Below the pieces are notes generated by a model. That model saw only the letters and a program-made list of their open reading frames with translations. It was not told the DNA's origin and did not search any database. Shown here in pieces: positions 41,325 to 52,951 of a stretch of 64,000 nt of DNA (positions are counted from its first letter, which is position 1; every line of letters begins with the position of its first letter). The DNA comes from Echria macrotheca. Its lineage: Eukaryota > Ascomycota > Sordariomycetes > Sordariales > Schizotheciaceae. The position numbers and the translations under genes are program-made. The stretch is from positions 2,852,001 through 2,916,000 of the forward strand of contig MU839828.1 of the NCBI GenBank assembly GCA_030411725.1, written 5' to 3'.

Positions 41325-42887
41325 TCAAAACCCCTCCACCACACCCCCAACCCCCTTCTCCCTCGCAAACTTGATCAGATACATCCCCACCGTGAGGTCC
41401 ATCAACCCTAACCCCACGGACTTATAAATCACATTCCCGCTCGCCAGCCACTTCGCCAGCGCGTCCTCTTTGTCCTTCTTCTTCCCCTTCTGGTCGCTCG
41501 ACGATGACTGGGACGAAGACCGTCGGCGGCCATGAATCAAGCCGAACGAGGACTTCCGGTGGGGCGACGAACTCCGGCTGCTCGACGACCCAAAGATGCT
41601 GGACAGCGCCGACTTGTTGCTGTTGCTGAGGTCGATCTTCTCAAGCTCGTGCGATAAATCCCCGCCGCTGGTAGTCGTCAGGGTGCTTGCCGTCTCGGAG
41701 GCGACGTCAGTTTCCTCTTCGACGGTTTCGGTCTGTGATATGTTGTGCAGCATGACGAGCTCGCCGAGTCTGTTTGCGTATTAGTATTGTACCTCCGACG
41801 TAAGCCAAGCGAGAAGGGAAGGGTGAACGTACTCGACAAGTTGGGTAGGTAGCAGCTCCGCATCGATTAGCTCGCCGGCCTCCTTAAGCGCTCCGTCTAG
41901 AGTGTCGACGACAACAACACCACCCTCGATAACATGCTTGTGAAAGTGTCGGTGTCCCGCCTCATGCGGCCGGACCGCCTGCTTGATGATCTCCTGCGGC
42001 AACTCACGCATCCGCGGCGTGTAGCTGCCAATAGCCACTACCAACCTCCCTTTGCGCCGAGCCTCATGAGACGTGAGCCAGTTCCCATCAAAAAGGGGCT
42101 CCGTAGCCGGCGTGCAGCAAAAGATAATATCGGCAGCGAGCACCTGCTTCTCCAGCAGCCGATTATACTCGCCATAGCCCGGCGTCAACACGCCAAACGC
42201 GCACTCGGACCAGCCCTCCCGCGTCTTGGCCTCGGCCGGCACGCCATACAGCCTCTTAAGGATGGCGGCGCAGCTGGGACTAAACCGGCGGTTGACAAAG
42301 TTGACCTGCCGAATGGTCGACCCGCGCAGCAGCAGGGCCAGACGGACGTGCCAGTAGGCCTGCTCGCCGCACCCGAACACGGTCAGCGTGCGCACCGTCG
42401 TCCGCTTGCCGACCAGACACAGCGAGGCCAGGGCGGTCCGGAAGGCCGTCAGCGTGCTGGCGTGCAGGACGCCGACCAGCTCGCCCAGGGGCGAGAACAG
42501 CGTGATGGCGCCGGTGGGGTGGATCACGGGCGGCGCATCGTCGCGCTCGTGCGTCTCGGTCCGGTCCGCCGTGGAGAGCGTGATAACTGGTGTTTGGTGT
42601 TAGTATCAACGGAGGCGGGGTAAGGTAGGTATATATCAATCACTAAGACACCACGAACCTTTAACGCCATTACCCACTGAGCTCGCCGACGGCATAAACA
42701 ATGTCGTCGCACCCGTCGCGCTGCTGAATACTGACGTCCGCTCGGGCTGGTGGACCGTCGACTGCGTCTCGGTCGAGTACTCGTGCAGCGCGGCCTTGAG
42801 TTCGCGCTGGAAGCCTAGCAGCTCGTCGAGCTTCAGATTCTCGAGCAGCGCCCGGATCTGGGCATCCGAGAGGACTGTGAGCGGCAT
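41325..42887 (-). CDS. Ornithine cyclodeaminase/mu-crystallin family protein
   Basis: NAD(P)-binding protein of the ornithine cyclodeaminase/mu-crystallin family (PF02423), 475 aa, with exons 42887-42659, 42586-41833 and 41769-41325. The start MPLTVLSDAQIRALLENLKL is typical. GATTLFMPSASSVGNGVKVI is joined by intron 1, followed by GAITLFSPLGELVGVLHAST, TAFRTALASL and the nucleotide-binding LTVFGCGEQAYWHVRLAL. ADIIFCCTPATEPLFDG and VVAIGSYTPRMRELPQEI complete the fold, and a C-terminal KSVGLGLMDLTVGMYLIKFA matches the family end. A Ser/Thr-rich stretch of about 90 residues interrupts the C-terminal part after MLHNISQTE. True ornithine cyclodeaminase activity is not certain, because fungal members also include ketimine reductases. 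Confidence 0.9.
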
Positions 42888-43698
42888 TTCGTCTGTTCAG
42901 TGAAATTTGCAGAAATTAAAAAAAAGTATACAGTTCCTCGTTGGCTTTTGGGTTGATATATCGCGGCAAGTCTCGAAATGATGTCAGGGCCAAGACCGCG
43001 GGTCGACATGTCAAGCGAAGTCAAGACTCATCAAGCACTCTCGGCGCTGCTTGGCTCTCCACTTTATATCCGTTCACCCATGAGCTTGATGGTTCTTTGT
43101 TCTGGGCAGCCCCAGGCAGAATATGTGGATTTAGTGAAAGTTCACTCGGGATCCGGAGAAAACGGGTTTTGCAATGGGTTTTATTTCTCTGCTCCATTTG
43201 GGAAGTCACGACTCTCGCGATCCCGTCGATGCCGGTGGAGTGCTCCTCACCAGAGCCAAGGATCGATGATGTGATCCGGGGGCAAATCACGGCTCGCCCG
43301 TGAACCAATTTTTTCTTTATGTCCGCTTGGTCTGTCTTCACTAGTTCTACGGACAGAAACCGGCACAAATAAATGGGGTCGACTGGAGATACATTACTTT
43401 CGGACACACATTCCGTATTAGTTGGTCTACTTCTTTTCGATATCGTGATTTGTCTTGTTATTTCTCACGGTATAATTACTACCAACAACCTCACCTAGGC
43501 ACATAGAAGTAAAGTTAACTGATGCGGTTTTGTATGTACCTATGGCATTATCATGGCAGCGCGAAGCGAATGCCTTTCGTTACGAAACAATGGGAAGCAG
43601 TTATAGGCAAATACTAACTAGTTCAGGTTGATCTGGTATGTTTTGTTCCCTCTAAAACTCCTTGAACTCCGATATAACTAAGTTCTCAGCCCCCCAGG
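42888..43698. other. Intergenic: promoter of the cyclodeaminase-like gene and 3' flank of NLR-like gene 2
   Basis: No gene I can support. A 128-codon minus frame at 43021-43407 has no recognisable motif and no flanking support. Confidence 0.45.
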
Positions 43699-46600
43699 CT
43701 AGTTCCATTCGTCCATCCACGCTACTGGCAGCAGAGGTTCATAACCTCGATTGTCTTTTATATCAGACATAGCGCCGTGGTCTAGCAGCAGCCTATAGGG
43801 CCCGAAACTTTCCGTTTCTATCGCATGAAACAGTGGCGTGCGACCCTGATTGTCTCTCGACTCGACATTGGCTCCTGATTTGAGAAGCAAACTTAAAGGG
43901 CCAGCTCCTAATGGACCGAGGAAACCATTCTCTGAGGCATAGGATAACGGGGTGCGGCCGAGATTATCCGCCGCTTCGATATCCGCACCATTTGCAAGAA
44001 GCTTCTTGATAAACATAAAGCTATCCCCCTTTTCTTTCATGCAGACTGCATGTGACAATGGAGTCCGCCCTGTGCTGTCTTTCGCATCAATATTCGCTGT
44101 CGTGCCGATGAGTAAGTCCACAACACGGGGATCCACATGAAAACTCATTGCCGCATGGTGTAATAGCGTCCGGTTGCCGTTATCCACAGTCTGGATGTCG
44201 GCTCCGTAATCTATGAGTTTTCTGATCATGCCCTCGCTGTTTTGGCAACGGACCGCATATGATAAAGCAGTTCGCCCCCTCGGGTCTCTCAACTCGATAT
44301 TAGTACCGCTCATTAGTAGCGAAGCGACAGATTCCTGATCCCCCATTGTGACTGCAATCAAAAGTGCGCGCAGTTCATGTCCGTCTTTCGTCTTGCAGCG
44401 GACCCATGCATCGATGAAAAGCCCGACAACATCACCATGACGGCGAACAGCTGCTTCGTGCAACAGGTCCAAATACTGGTCCGAACCCGAAGTGATATCG
44501 ATGCCAGGGCCGAGGAAGAGATTCACAAAAGGCATTCGCCCCAGAATCACGGCTTCCTTGAGCACTTCGTAATGCAGCTCCGGACGTTTCGGTCTTCCGT
44601 CAGCATAGAAGCAGTAGGCCAGAATGCGTTTAACAACAGACTCGCTTGCGTTCTGAACGGCGGAGAGAAGGGGAATTTCGAATGGCGGTGACTGAAGACG
44701 GAGAGAAGGGTCAACGCCCAATTCAAGGAGTAATTCCACAACACCACCCAAGTCATTTTCCACAGCTGTCGAGAGAAACCTATTATCGTCTTGTGGTCCC
44801 AGATCTGGAGCGCATTTTCGAAGCAATAGAAGAGCAACAACCTCCCTGCCTTCCTCGAGAGCAAAGGAGAACAGTTTTTTGCCTCGAAACGGCTCGTCAA
44901 AGCGCACCCGACCGAGGACAATAAGGAACTCAAGTAGGATCTCGTCATTTTGGTCAAAAATATAGTCAACGGCCCTCTTTTGTTTAGGGAAAATAAAATC
45001 CCGGCCAAATTTCATCTTGTTGTGCCCCCGTTCTTGATACTTCTGGCATAAACCGAGAAGTTCGGGCTCAGCAGAATGACCTGTTGCTTCGGATTCCAGT
45101 AAAGCAAGAACGGCTTCATGGCTTCCAGACATGAGGGCGGCGAAAATCGGGAGCCCATATCGATGATTTTCGACTTCGAAGCAGGAGTTCGTGGAGTCGC
45201 ATGCCCTGATGAGGCCCGATAGACCTTTCTCAGCGAGGATGTAGAGCAGAGTGATAGACGTATCATGTTTCCGGATCTTGTAAATTTCATGGGCATTGCT
45301 GAGGACCACCCAACGACGGAGAGGAAAATCGTCCAGACAGATTTGCTGGTCCTTTCCGTGCTGCTGCGCGCAGTTTGCATGGCCAAGGACATGGCGAGTT
45401 GCGTATCCAAGAAATGGAAACTCGGCATTAACTCCGTCGATATCCTCAAGGACATCAATAATTTGACGCTTTTCGTATTCTTTCCACGCGGCATGGATTT
45501 GTAAGAGGCAGCCGGACTTCAACAATTCGTGGCCTCTGCCCACGAACTCCTCGTCTTCGTCCCCAAACCACTGTGCTCCATATCTCCCAAGCAGGAACTC
45601 GCGGACGGACTCATGAATGAACTGAACCTCGCTAGCCTTGTTCCGCGTGATTTCAGCTAGGCCCTTGGAACAACTCCTCACGGAGGCAAGAATATCCTCC
45701 GGGCTGACAGCCTCCCGGTCCCAGAAACCAGTTGCATCTTCGCTATGGTTGAATTGGACAGCAAAATATAACTCTTCTGGTTTAAGAGGTGTGCTGGAAA
45801 AGAGAATCCATGTGAGGCAAGTCTTCAGAATATCTGTATTCTCCTTGTCCCTGTTAAGGATCATGTCGAATAAGTCGGCAAGCTTTGGCGGGATTTCTCT
45901 CAGTCTGTTCCGCATTTTGTCGAGAGGCTTGGTTGGATACTCGGAGTTCAGAATGTCGACAACCAACACGACCCAGAGGAAAATAAAGGAGGATCTGTCC
46001 AGAATTTCTGCCTGAAGTCCATCGGCCTGTTTCGACTTTCGTAATCGTAACCTCGACCTGATGTAGCTCTGGATATCGTCTCGATGACCCGCCTCATGCT
46101 CCAAAGTTATCTCCAAGCCTTGTTGGATTTCGATATGTGGGTAGTGTCGGCTGGAGAAGCAAATATTAAGTCGTAGCCGAAGGGACTCGGCGTCCTCACA
46201 AAGATCTTCGAAAAAGCAGACCATATCCCTGACCTGGTTGTCATCACACTCATCCAGGGCGTCGACGAATAATGTCAGCGATCGGAAATCAAGTTTTTGC
46301 ACGGCGTGCTGTAGTGTCCGTTTCAGCGCTTCTTCCGGCCACCCAGTTTTACGTATGCTTCTTGCGCCATCGCTGGTCAACCACTCTAGACTGTCTTTCA
46401 ACTCCGGAGCCTTTTCGAATAGCTGATGGAGCAGAGACCGGTAGAGACCGGTCGTTGACTTCTCCTCAATCGTGCCGCGAGCCAGGAAGAAAAACGACAG
46501 GGTTATGCGCGAGGGGTCACTCTTCGAATTGGCCTTGAGGTCCTCAAAAAGGAACTTCATCAGTGTCGATTTACCAGTACCGGGGTTGCCTTTGATCCAC

Positions 46601-48046
46601 AGGAACCCCTTGTGCTCATGTTGCTTGCTCGCATCACGCCATGATCTGTATTCTGGCTTCTCCAAAAACCACCGGCAGGTTTTGCCTTGGGCTGAAACCA
46701 GATTTGTCAAACGCTCATCGATTTTCGCAAAGTAAAGTTGTTCAATCAACGACTGTTTGACTTCTTCCGGAATTTGCCGGGTGGTTCGAGGATGTGCCCT
46801 GCTATGCTCCGGGAGTGAGGATGCTTCATCTGGCGAAGAACTGATGGCAGATGGGTTCCCCTCTTCATCGACACCACTTGGTATAGGTGCGATATCTTCA
46901 GGACCAGTATGGCCAGGCAGAGTATCTGGCTGAGCGTTTTGGTCCTTGGTCTGAATTGTGTCGAAAATGAAGGTAATTGCAGCCGCGACTTTCGAGTACC
47001 CCGGGTCTTGTATCCCATGAAATCGACACATATCCATGTGGTTACTCGAGATATGTTGTTTCGTCTCAACAACCGGGTCGTTCAAACACGACGACTGATC
47101 GTCGACAACTTTTGACTGGAAGAGACCAGCCACTCCATACTCTTCTTGGAAGGAGTAGACATGCCAGTTTCTCTCGTGGCACATGACAGAGAATTCGTCT
47201 CTGAGTTCCAACAGACGCTCGGAATTTGGCATCAAAGTGTTGACGATCTGATCGTTGACTTGCGTCCCAAGGGCTTGAATGGAAGCCGAGAGCACATGAT
47301 GAAGAAAACTCAGGGGATCTGCCCCCCTGTGAGGAGTGCCAAAGAATAGAACCCCCCTAACGGATTCGTAAACGTTGTAATAGTGAGGCTTGGTTGATTG
47401 GCACCCGTGGGACCTTCGCAGGGCTTCCTTAACAACGATCCCGCCGAGACTGTGTGCAATGAAGAGGATGGGTCGCTCCTTTTCGCAAGGATCCCGCCTC
47501 GTAGCTTCTAACGAGTAGAGCAGATCCCACCCATGGTCATACACAGTCTTCTTGCTGACTTGCCCGGATATCCAGTGACGGACTTTGGTATCATAACCAT
47601 AAGTCAGAATTCGAGAGTTTGGCAAGGTTTGAGGGAGGAGGTCTAGCGGCCAGTAAACGTCCTTATGGTTCTGTCGTTCGGCGTCGGATATGTCTTTGAC
47701 GGTGGCACTGCGGACGGCGGAGGCTGTCGACGAGGTAGCGCCCGAGGAGGCCGAGGAAGCTCTGTTGAACAGACGTAATCTGCGGATCTTGGAGCTGCGA
47801 TCAGCGCCTGCCGAATCGTCATCTAGTTGGTGCTTCTTCTGTCGGATTGCCAAGGGAACTTTGGACTTCTTCAATGTCCATGTATCTTTCGGATGGCCGG
47901 TGAATCCGTGCACGAACAATATACTTCTGGTTGTTAGGGCACTGCTAAAATGTTGTAGAGTGGGCGCAAACTGACTCTATTGCAGGCTGTTCGGCGTCGT
48001 AAAGCACCGTCAGGCCGTTATCGTGGATTTCGATTCTGTTTGTCAT
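43699..48046 (-). CDS. NLR-like STAND protein: alpha/beta-hydrolase (SesB-like), NACHT NTPase, ankyrin repeats
   Basis: Large NLR-like protein, 1432 aa, with exons 48046-47976 and 47926-43699 (49-nt intron). The short exon 1 starts MTNRIEIHDNGLTVLYDAEQ, and splicing restores the lipase-like SILFVHGFTGHPKDTW. The N-terminal alpha/beta-hydrolase has the nucleophile elbow FIAHSLGGIVVKEAL near residue 185 and GVLFFGTPHRGADP. The NACHT domain begins about 470 (FLWIKGNPGTGKSTLMKFLF), with Walker B LTLFVDALDECDD near 570. A helical/winged region follows (LNRDKENTDILKTCLTWILF, FIHESVREFLLGRYG). Ankyrin repeats occupy about 970-1432, the last ones near consensus (DPRGRTALSYAVRC, NLGRTPLSYASENG, NQGRTPLFHAIETE). 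The architecture is that of fungal incompatibility or self/non-self sensors of the SesB type. The ligand is unknown. Confidence 0.92.
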
Positions 48047-48771
48047 ACTGCAGAGCCCGGAAGGCGACAAATTACATGATGTCGCTCCCCGAACCCGCAA
48101 GCGCAGTGAATGCCTCGAAGAAATGTAAAAGACCTGAATCGACTGGTGAGAAAGCCACGTCGAGAGGGGTCGGCGGGTTGGTGCCCATTTTATTCGTGTG
48201 CTGGCAAGGCTGCTGCCTCAATTGCAGTGCTCATTCAAGGCGCCCTGCATAACCAGCAGGGCTCACCGTCGCTGATTCGTCCAGTCGACGACCGATTGCG
48301 AGGCGGTGTTTTCCATGCTCCAGTGGTGATGGCAGAGACTGACTCGAAAGTTGGGACATGCCTTCACTTGTTGAGCCCGGCTCAGGCTAGAGAAGAATGG
48401 AGTCAACTTGAACGGAAGGAGCAAACCGCGAGAGTTATCGGTATCGCAGACAACTGGTATCCAACCTAACGTTCAAATTTCTTCGATATGAAGTGCCTCC
48501 CTATCTTGGCAGACACTAAGATTGCTCCTCGCGGATGCAACAGAATAGGCATGTTCTCAGGATGAGGGCGTCAGCCAGGGCGGGAACAGTTCGAAAGGTG
48601 TACTGCCGGTCCTCTTACGCAAAGTAAAATACCTAGAATACCTAGACTCCTGCTACCCAATGTCCTGCTCCTAATGCTGCTATCCCCCCATCCTATTTCC
48701 CGTTTCCGCTCAAATAAATCAGAGCTCATTATTACTAACTCCGAACACCCAATCCCTGGTAAATCTGCCCT
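48047..48771. other. Intergenic: promoter of NLR-like gene 2 and 3' flank of carbonic anhydrase gene
   Basis: No gene seen. At 48205-48229 there is a string with CAAGGC at its left and AATTGCAGTG at its right that resembles the array element (see findings). Confidence 0.5.
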
Positions 48772-49641
48772 TCACCGAACCGACATGGACGCATTCCCAC
48801 CCCGAAAGACAAGCTGCGCATGCCGCCCACGCACCACATCATCCCCCAGCCCGACGAACCCCGAGTTACCCTTGGTTCCAAAACCCAGATCCCGAATCTT
48901 GCCGCAGCTGATATCAAACAGACACCCGTGCACCTGCAGGCCGCGCTCGCGGATGGCGTCCTGAATCGTAAAGTTGGCCATGAGCACCTTGACGCCCGCC
49001 TCGACGTTCATCTCGGCGATCCGCGCCGTGCGCTTCTTATCGTCGCTAATAGCCGCCAGCTCGTCGGCGTTGGCCTGCCGGACCGCTTTCAGGGGCGTCA
49101 GCCACGTGTCGAGCACACCGCCGACGCGCGAGTCCGAGAGCGCCGCCGCCGCGCCGCCGCACGAGGTATGACCACAAAGCACGACGTGCTTGACTTTTAG
49201 GTGGGCGACGGCGTACTCGATCACCGCGGAGGTATTGATGTCGGTCGGCGAGATGATGTTGGCGATGTTGCGGTGCACAAAGACGTCGCCGGGTTGCAGG
49301 CCGAGGATGGTGGTTTCGGGGCAGCGCGAGTCGGAGCAGCCGAGCCAGACTTTATGAAAGATTGTGTTAGAAACAATTCCGTCGAAGAGCAGGAAGATAT
49401 ATGCAAGCAAAAACTTACGGATCTGTGGCGCCTGGCCGCTGGCTAGTTTGGGGAAGAAGTTTGGGTTCTGATGCGCCTTGTACCCTGCCCAAGCATTGTT
49501 GGAGCTGAGCGCGTAGAGAAAAGAGTCCTCTGTTTTTTATCTGTTAGCCTCTCCGTCCCCAATTCCATGCTATATACGTCGAATCCCTTCTCAAGATACC
49601 GTGGCATATGGGATAACGGGCTGGTACTTACGGTCCGCCAT
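48772..49641 (-). CDS. Beta-class carbonic anhydrase
   Basis: Interconverts CO2 and bicarbonate using zinc. The protein is 232 aa, with exons 49641-49632, 49529-49419 and 49349-48772. Exon 1 is only 10 nt (MAD plus one base). Splicing gives FLYALSSNNAWAGYKAHQNP, then GQAPQILWLGCSDSRCPETT across intron 2. CSDSR supplies the first zinc Cys and the catalytic Asp-Arg dyad. GDVFVHRNIANI follows, and CGHTSCGGAAAA supplies the His and second Cys ligands. There is no targeting signal, so a cytosolic location is likely, as for yeast Nce103. Intron 2 ends in AAG, chosen because it alone keeps the frame and the LWLGCSDSR motif. The length and motifs match fungal beta-carbonic anhydrases. Confidence 0.95.
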
Positions 49642-51461
49642 TTTTGCTCAACTCAACACCAAAGTCTCACAAATGAGAAATTGCACCGGAGAGGACAGAG
49701 GGAATCCGTAAAGAAACGCAGTCCGGGGCAATGCTGAGATAAGAGCGAGAAAAGGGCTGGTGAGAGCCGGTCTGATATCCTCCCTGGAATTGCGACTTAT
49801 ACGTCCGGATCGGGAATACCGACGCGGGATTTTCTGCTGCACACCAACAACCTCTCTCTCTCTGCTGGCGTCGCCTGATTAAATTGTCGACAACCCCCCC
49901 AATATGGTCAGTTTTCGAGATCGTTCTTTCGGAAGCCGCCGATCGATTCCAAGGAATAGCCAAGGGGAGGGCCAAGAGCTTGTATATACAACAAACGCTC
50001 AAGGAGCCAATATCACGACGTCGTGGGTTATTAGCCGAAGCAAACAACCAAGAAAGATAAATGTTGACAAGCCACGGGGCTAACGTAGGAGGAGAGAGCG
50101 ACTTTTGAAAAAGGACGGGCAGAATTAGATATAAAAAGGAAAGCAAGACATGAGACGAGCCCGGCATATTATAAGAGACAACAATCCGCGCTGAATCGTT
50201 GCTCATCTTGATAAGTTCCCGGCACCTCCGGGGTCTGAGTCCTGGTCCCCCTTCCCCCCAGAAAAAGGGGGCCTGTCGATCCAGGAGCTCGATCGATCAT
50301 TCATGCAAGCATTTTGGCGACTGCGGCGGCGGCGTCGGCGGCGCTATCACACACATCCCAACCACTCACCAACCTAGCGATGTGTTGAACCCCCTCAACA
50401 CAACCTTTTACAGAAAGAGGTGAATATCAGTACCCGGTCATGAAACACTTCGTGGGCTGTGATACTACCCCCGCCAGGAGAACTCCCACTGCCCTAAAAA
50501 CCTGATCAGCAATAACAAGAGAGGGAAGGTAGTTCCGAGTACCTAGAATATCAACAACAAGCGGAGACAACAAAAAGCCAAGCAGCTTTCTTCCGTTCGA
50601 CCCTAAATAACAGGGGAGGGGGACTTGTCCCGGATCCGAAAAAAAACGTGGGGTATCAACTCCACACTGTGTCGTCCGAATCTCCCGCTCCGACCGACCG
50701 ACCGACGGCCACTTCAGACAAACTTCCCTCGGGAAAAAAAGGGCAACAAAAATACCGAACTATACACTACAAACTGGTCCTCCCAATTCTCTAAAACCTT
50801 CCATGGGAAAATGTGAAAACTCGACACCGACAGGGTCCAAATCCCCATGTCCGAATAAAACCCCCCTCTAGCCCCCGCTTCCCCCCAACATCCGTGCCCT
50901 CCTCACAGACACCATCGGATCTCGGATTTCACACACGCCGCGCCGCAATCTTTCCCTTGAATCACTGTCTGTTTTGCCGCACCGAACAATCTGAACCAGG
51001 GTGGAACACCTCAAGAGCTTCTTTCTCCCCAAGCTTCGGTAGTGGTCCACTGACAGGCCCATGGGCTTCGGCTTCGGCTGCCCCGGCTCAATTGGGCGGG
51101 CGGCGGGCTCTCTGCCGGAGCGACGGCGATCCTTCACTAGTGTTGCATAGCATTCACGGGGCTTCACCCGTTTCAAACTCAGAAGCAGCCCCGCCGGCGA
51201 CGCAATTCTGCCCAGTATCGAGTAAAGGCTGAGCAGACATTAACTGAAACAACTCGTCAAGTCCTCGTCATGTCGCTGGTAATCACTGCATGCCAAGCAT
51301 CACATCCTCTTCGAGCTAGTCACGACGGTTGACATTGTGAGTGGAAGAAATCCGCAACTGGCGGAGGAAAAATCTTCATATCACCCAGATGTGGTTTTGG
51401 TATTTCCATGCGCCATCCCGAAAGTGCAACCCACGCCAAGCCGTCCCAATCCGATGCATCC
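49642..51461. other. Intergenic: carbonic anhydrase promoter and 3' flank of eL8 gene
   Basis: 1.8 kb without a gene I can support. Frames such as 50813-51232 on plus have low-complexity, non-conserved translations. No tRNA was found. Purine- and pyrimidine-rich tracts near 50630-50900 are the only compositional feature. Confidence 0.45.
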
Positions 51462-52609
51462 TTAGACCTTGATGGCCGACTCAAGAGCCTTCTTGCGCTT
51501 CTCGATGCGCTTCTGCGCCTTGAAGCCCATGATACCACCACCCCACTGCCTGCGCGCGCTTTCGTTCTTCTCGAGGTATCCATCCTTGACCGCCGAGACG
51601 AGCTTGGAGAGCTCGTTCTTGTCCTCAGAGCGGACCTCAGTGATCGCCAGGACGGCAGCAGTCTGAAGCATGCATTAGCATACAATCGATGGCAAAAGCC
51701 ACAAATCTCTTACCTTCTTGTGGACGACAGTGCCGAGTCTAGCCTTGCCCTTGATGATGGCATAGGGGATGCCCATCTTGCGGCAGAGAGCGGGAAGGAA
51801 GATGACGAGCTCGATGGGGTCGACATCGTTGGGGATCAGGACGAGGGAAGCCTTCTTGTTCTCAATGAGGCCAACAACGTGGTTGAGACCGTACTTGACG
51901 ACATAAGGCTTCTTGCTGACGTCCTCCTTCTTCTTTCCCTCCTTAATGGCCGTGGCCTCCTTGAGAAGACGCTCCTTCTTCTCGGTCTTGGTCTCGGGCC
52001 GGTACTTGTTCAAGAGCTTGAAAGCCTGGGCGGCGGTGTTCTTGTCAAGGACGTGCTGGAACTGCGCAATCGCAGGCGGGACCTTCAGGCGGAGGTTGAG
52101 GATCTTCTTCTGGCGCTGAAGACGGATGTACTCGGGCCACTTGACCATGCGCGAGAGGTTGCGCTTGGGCTGGATGTCCTGGCCGATACCGAAGTTCCGG
52201 GACCGCTTCTCGATGAGCGGGTTCTGTTCACATAATTAGCATTCACAATCCAAGGTCGCTGCGGGGGAAACTCGTTTGCAATTGTCGCTTACCTTGGGAG
52301 CCTTCTTCGCGCCAGCCTTGCCCTGGGGGAAGGGGGCCGGAGCGGCCTTCTTGCCGGATTTCGGAGGCTATCATTGAGGAGAAGACATCAGTAAATGTTT
52401 TTGTCCATTGACTGTAGTCTTCGTGCACTCTAAAGAGCGGCTGGGTAGGCATTGCTGCCATACCGCAGACCAGCTCAAGCCAGGTCTTCACCCACGGTCT
52501 TGCGACCAGCGAGCGGAAAATGCTGCTGCTCGAGACAAGCTCGAGAGCATGATGCATGTGTGCGTCCTAAGACATCGTGAGGTAGTTGGTATTGCTAAAT
52601 GCTTACCAT
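51462..52609 (-). CDS. RPL8: 60S ribosomal protein eL8 (L7a/L8)
   Basis: Large-subunit ribosomal protein eL8, 262 aa, with exons 52609-52607, 52367-52293, 52223-51714 and 51662-51462. Exon 1 is just the ATG, a common layout for fungal ribosomal protein genes; the 239-nt first intron is the longest in the window. The protein reads MPPKSGKKAAPAPFPQGKAG, then NPLIEKRSRNFGIGQDIQPK and RDLSR-like NLSRMVKWPEYIRLQRQKKI. The L7Ae-type RNA-binding core is GLNHVVGLIENKKASLVLIP, NDVDPIELVIFLPALCRKM and GKARLGTVVHKKTAAVLAIT. Landmarks, length and basic composition all match. A TTAGGG at 52770-52775 lies about 160 bp upstream. Head to head with NCS6. Confidence 0.97.
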
Positions 52610-52951
52610 GTTGATTGAAGGCTGGGTGTCGTGTCCGGCTCTCGTCGTGAGGTTGCAGGAATTTCGAGATTGGAATTTCGCGGCGGGGAGAGAAAAAAGG
52701 TTGTGGATTTCTGGCAGGGCAGGGCGGTGAATCTTCGGCAGTAAAACCGTGGGGTGGGGCATCCGAACTTTAGGGTCATGGGTACAGCCACACCAGGTGT
52801 GAATCCATCTGACTTACAATTCTTGAGTGACTCCCAAAGCAGCAACTCAAGCAACAACTACAACCCACCTCAACGACAATCCTGGATTCGGACCGGAAAC
52901 CCACTCCAGCGTCCAAGACTTACGGTGCAAATTTGAAGGCGACTTTGCAAG
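52610..52951. promoter_or_regulatory. Bidirectional promoter region eL8/NCS6
   Basis: 342 bp between two divergent ATGs holds both promoters. A single TTAGGG at 52770 could be a Tbf1-type site, as known for ribosomal protein genes of some ascomycetes. One hexamer is weak evidence. Confidence 0.6.

Noticed and set aside
43021..43407. Minus-strand 128-codon frame between the cyclodeaminase-like and NLR genes
   Set aside because: No motif, no signal or membrane segment, and it lies in what should be promoter sequence.
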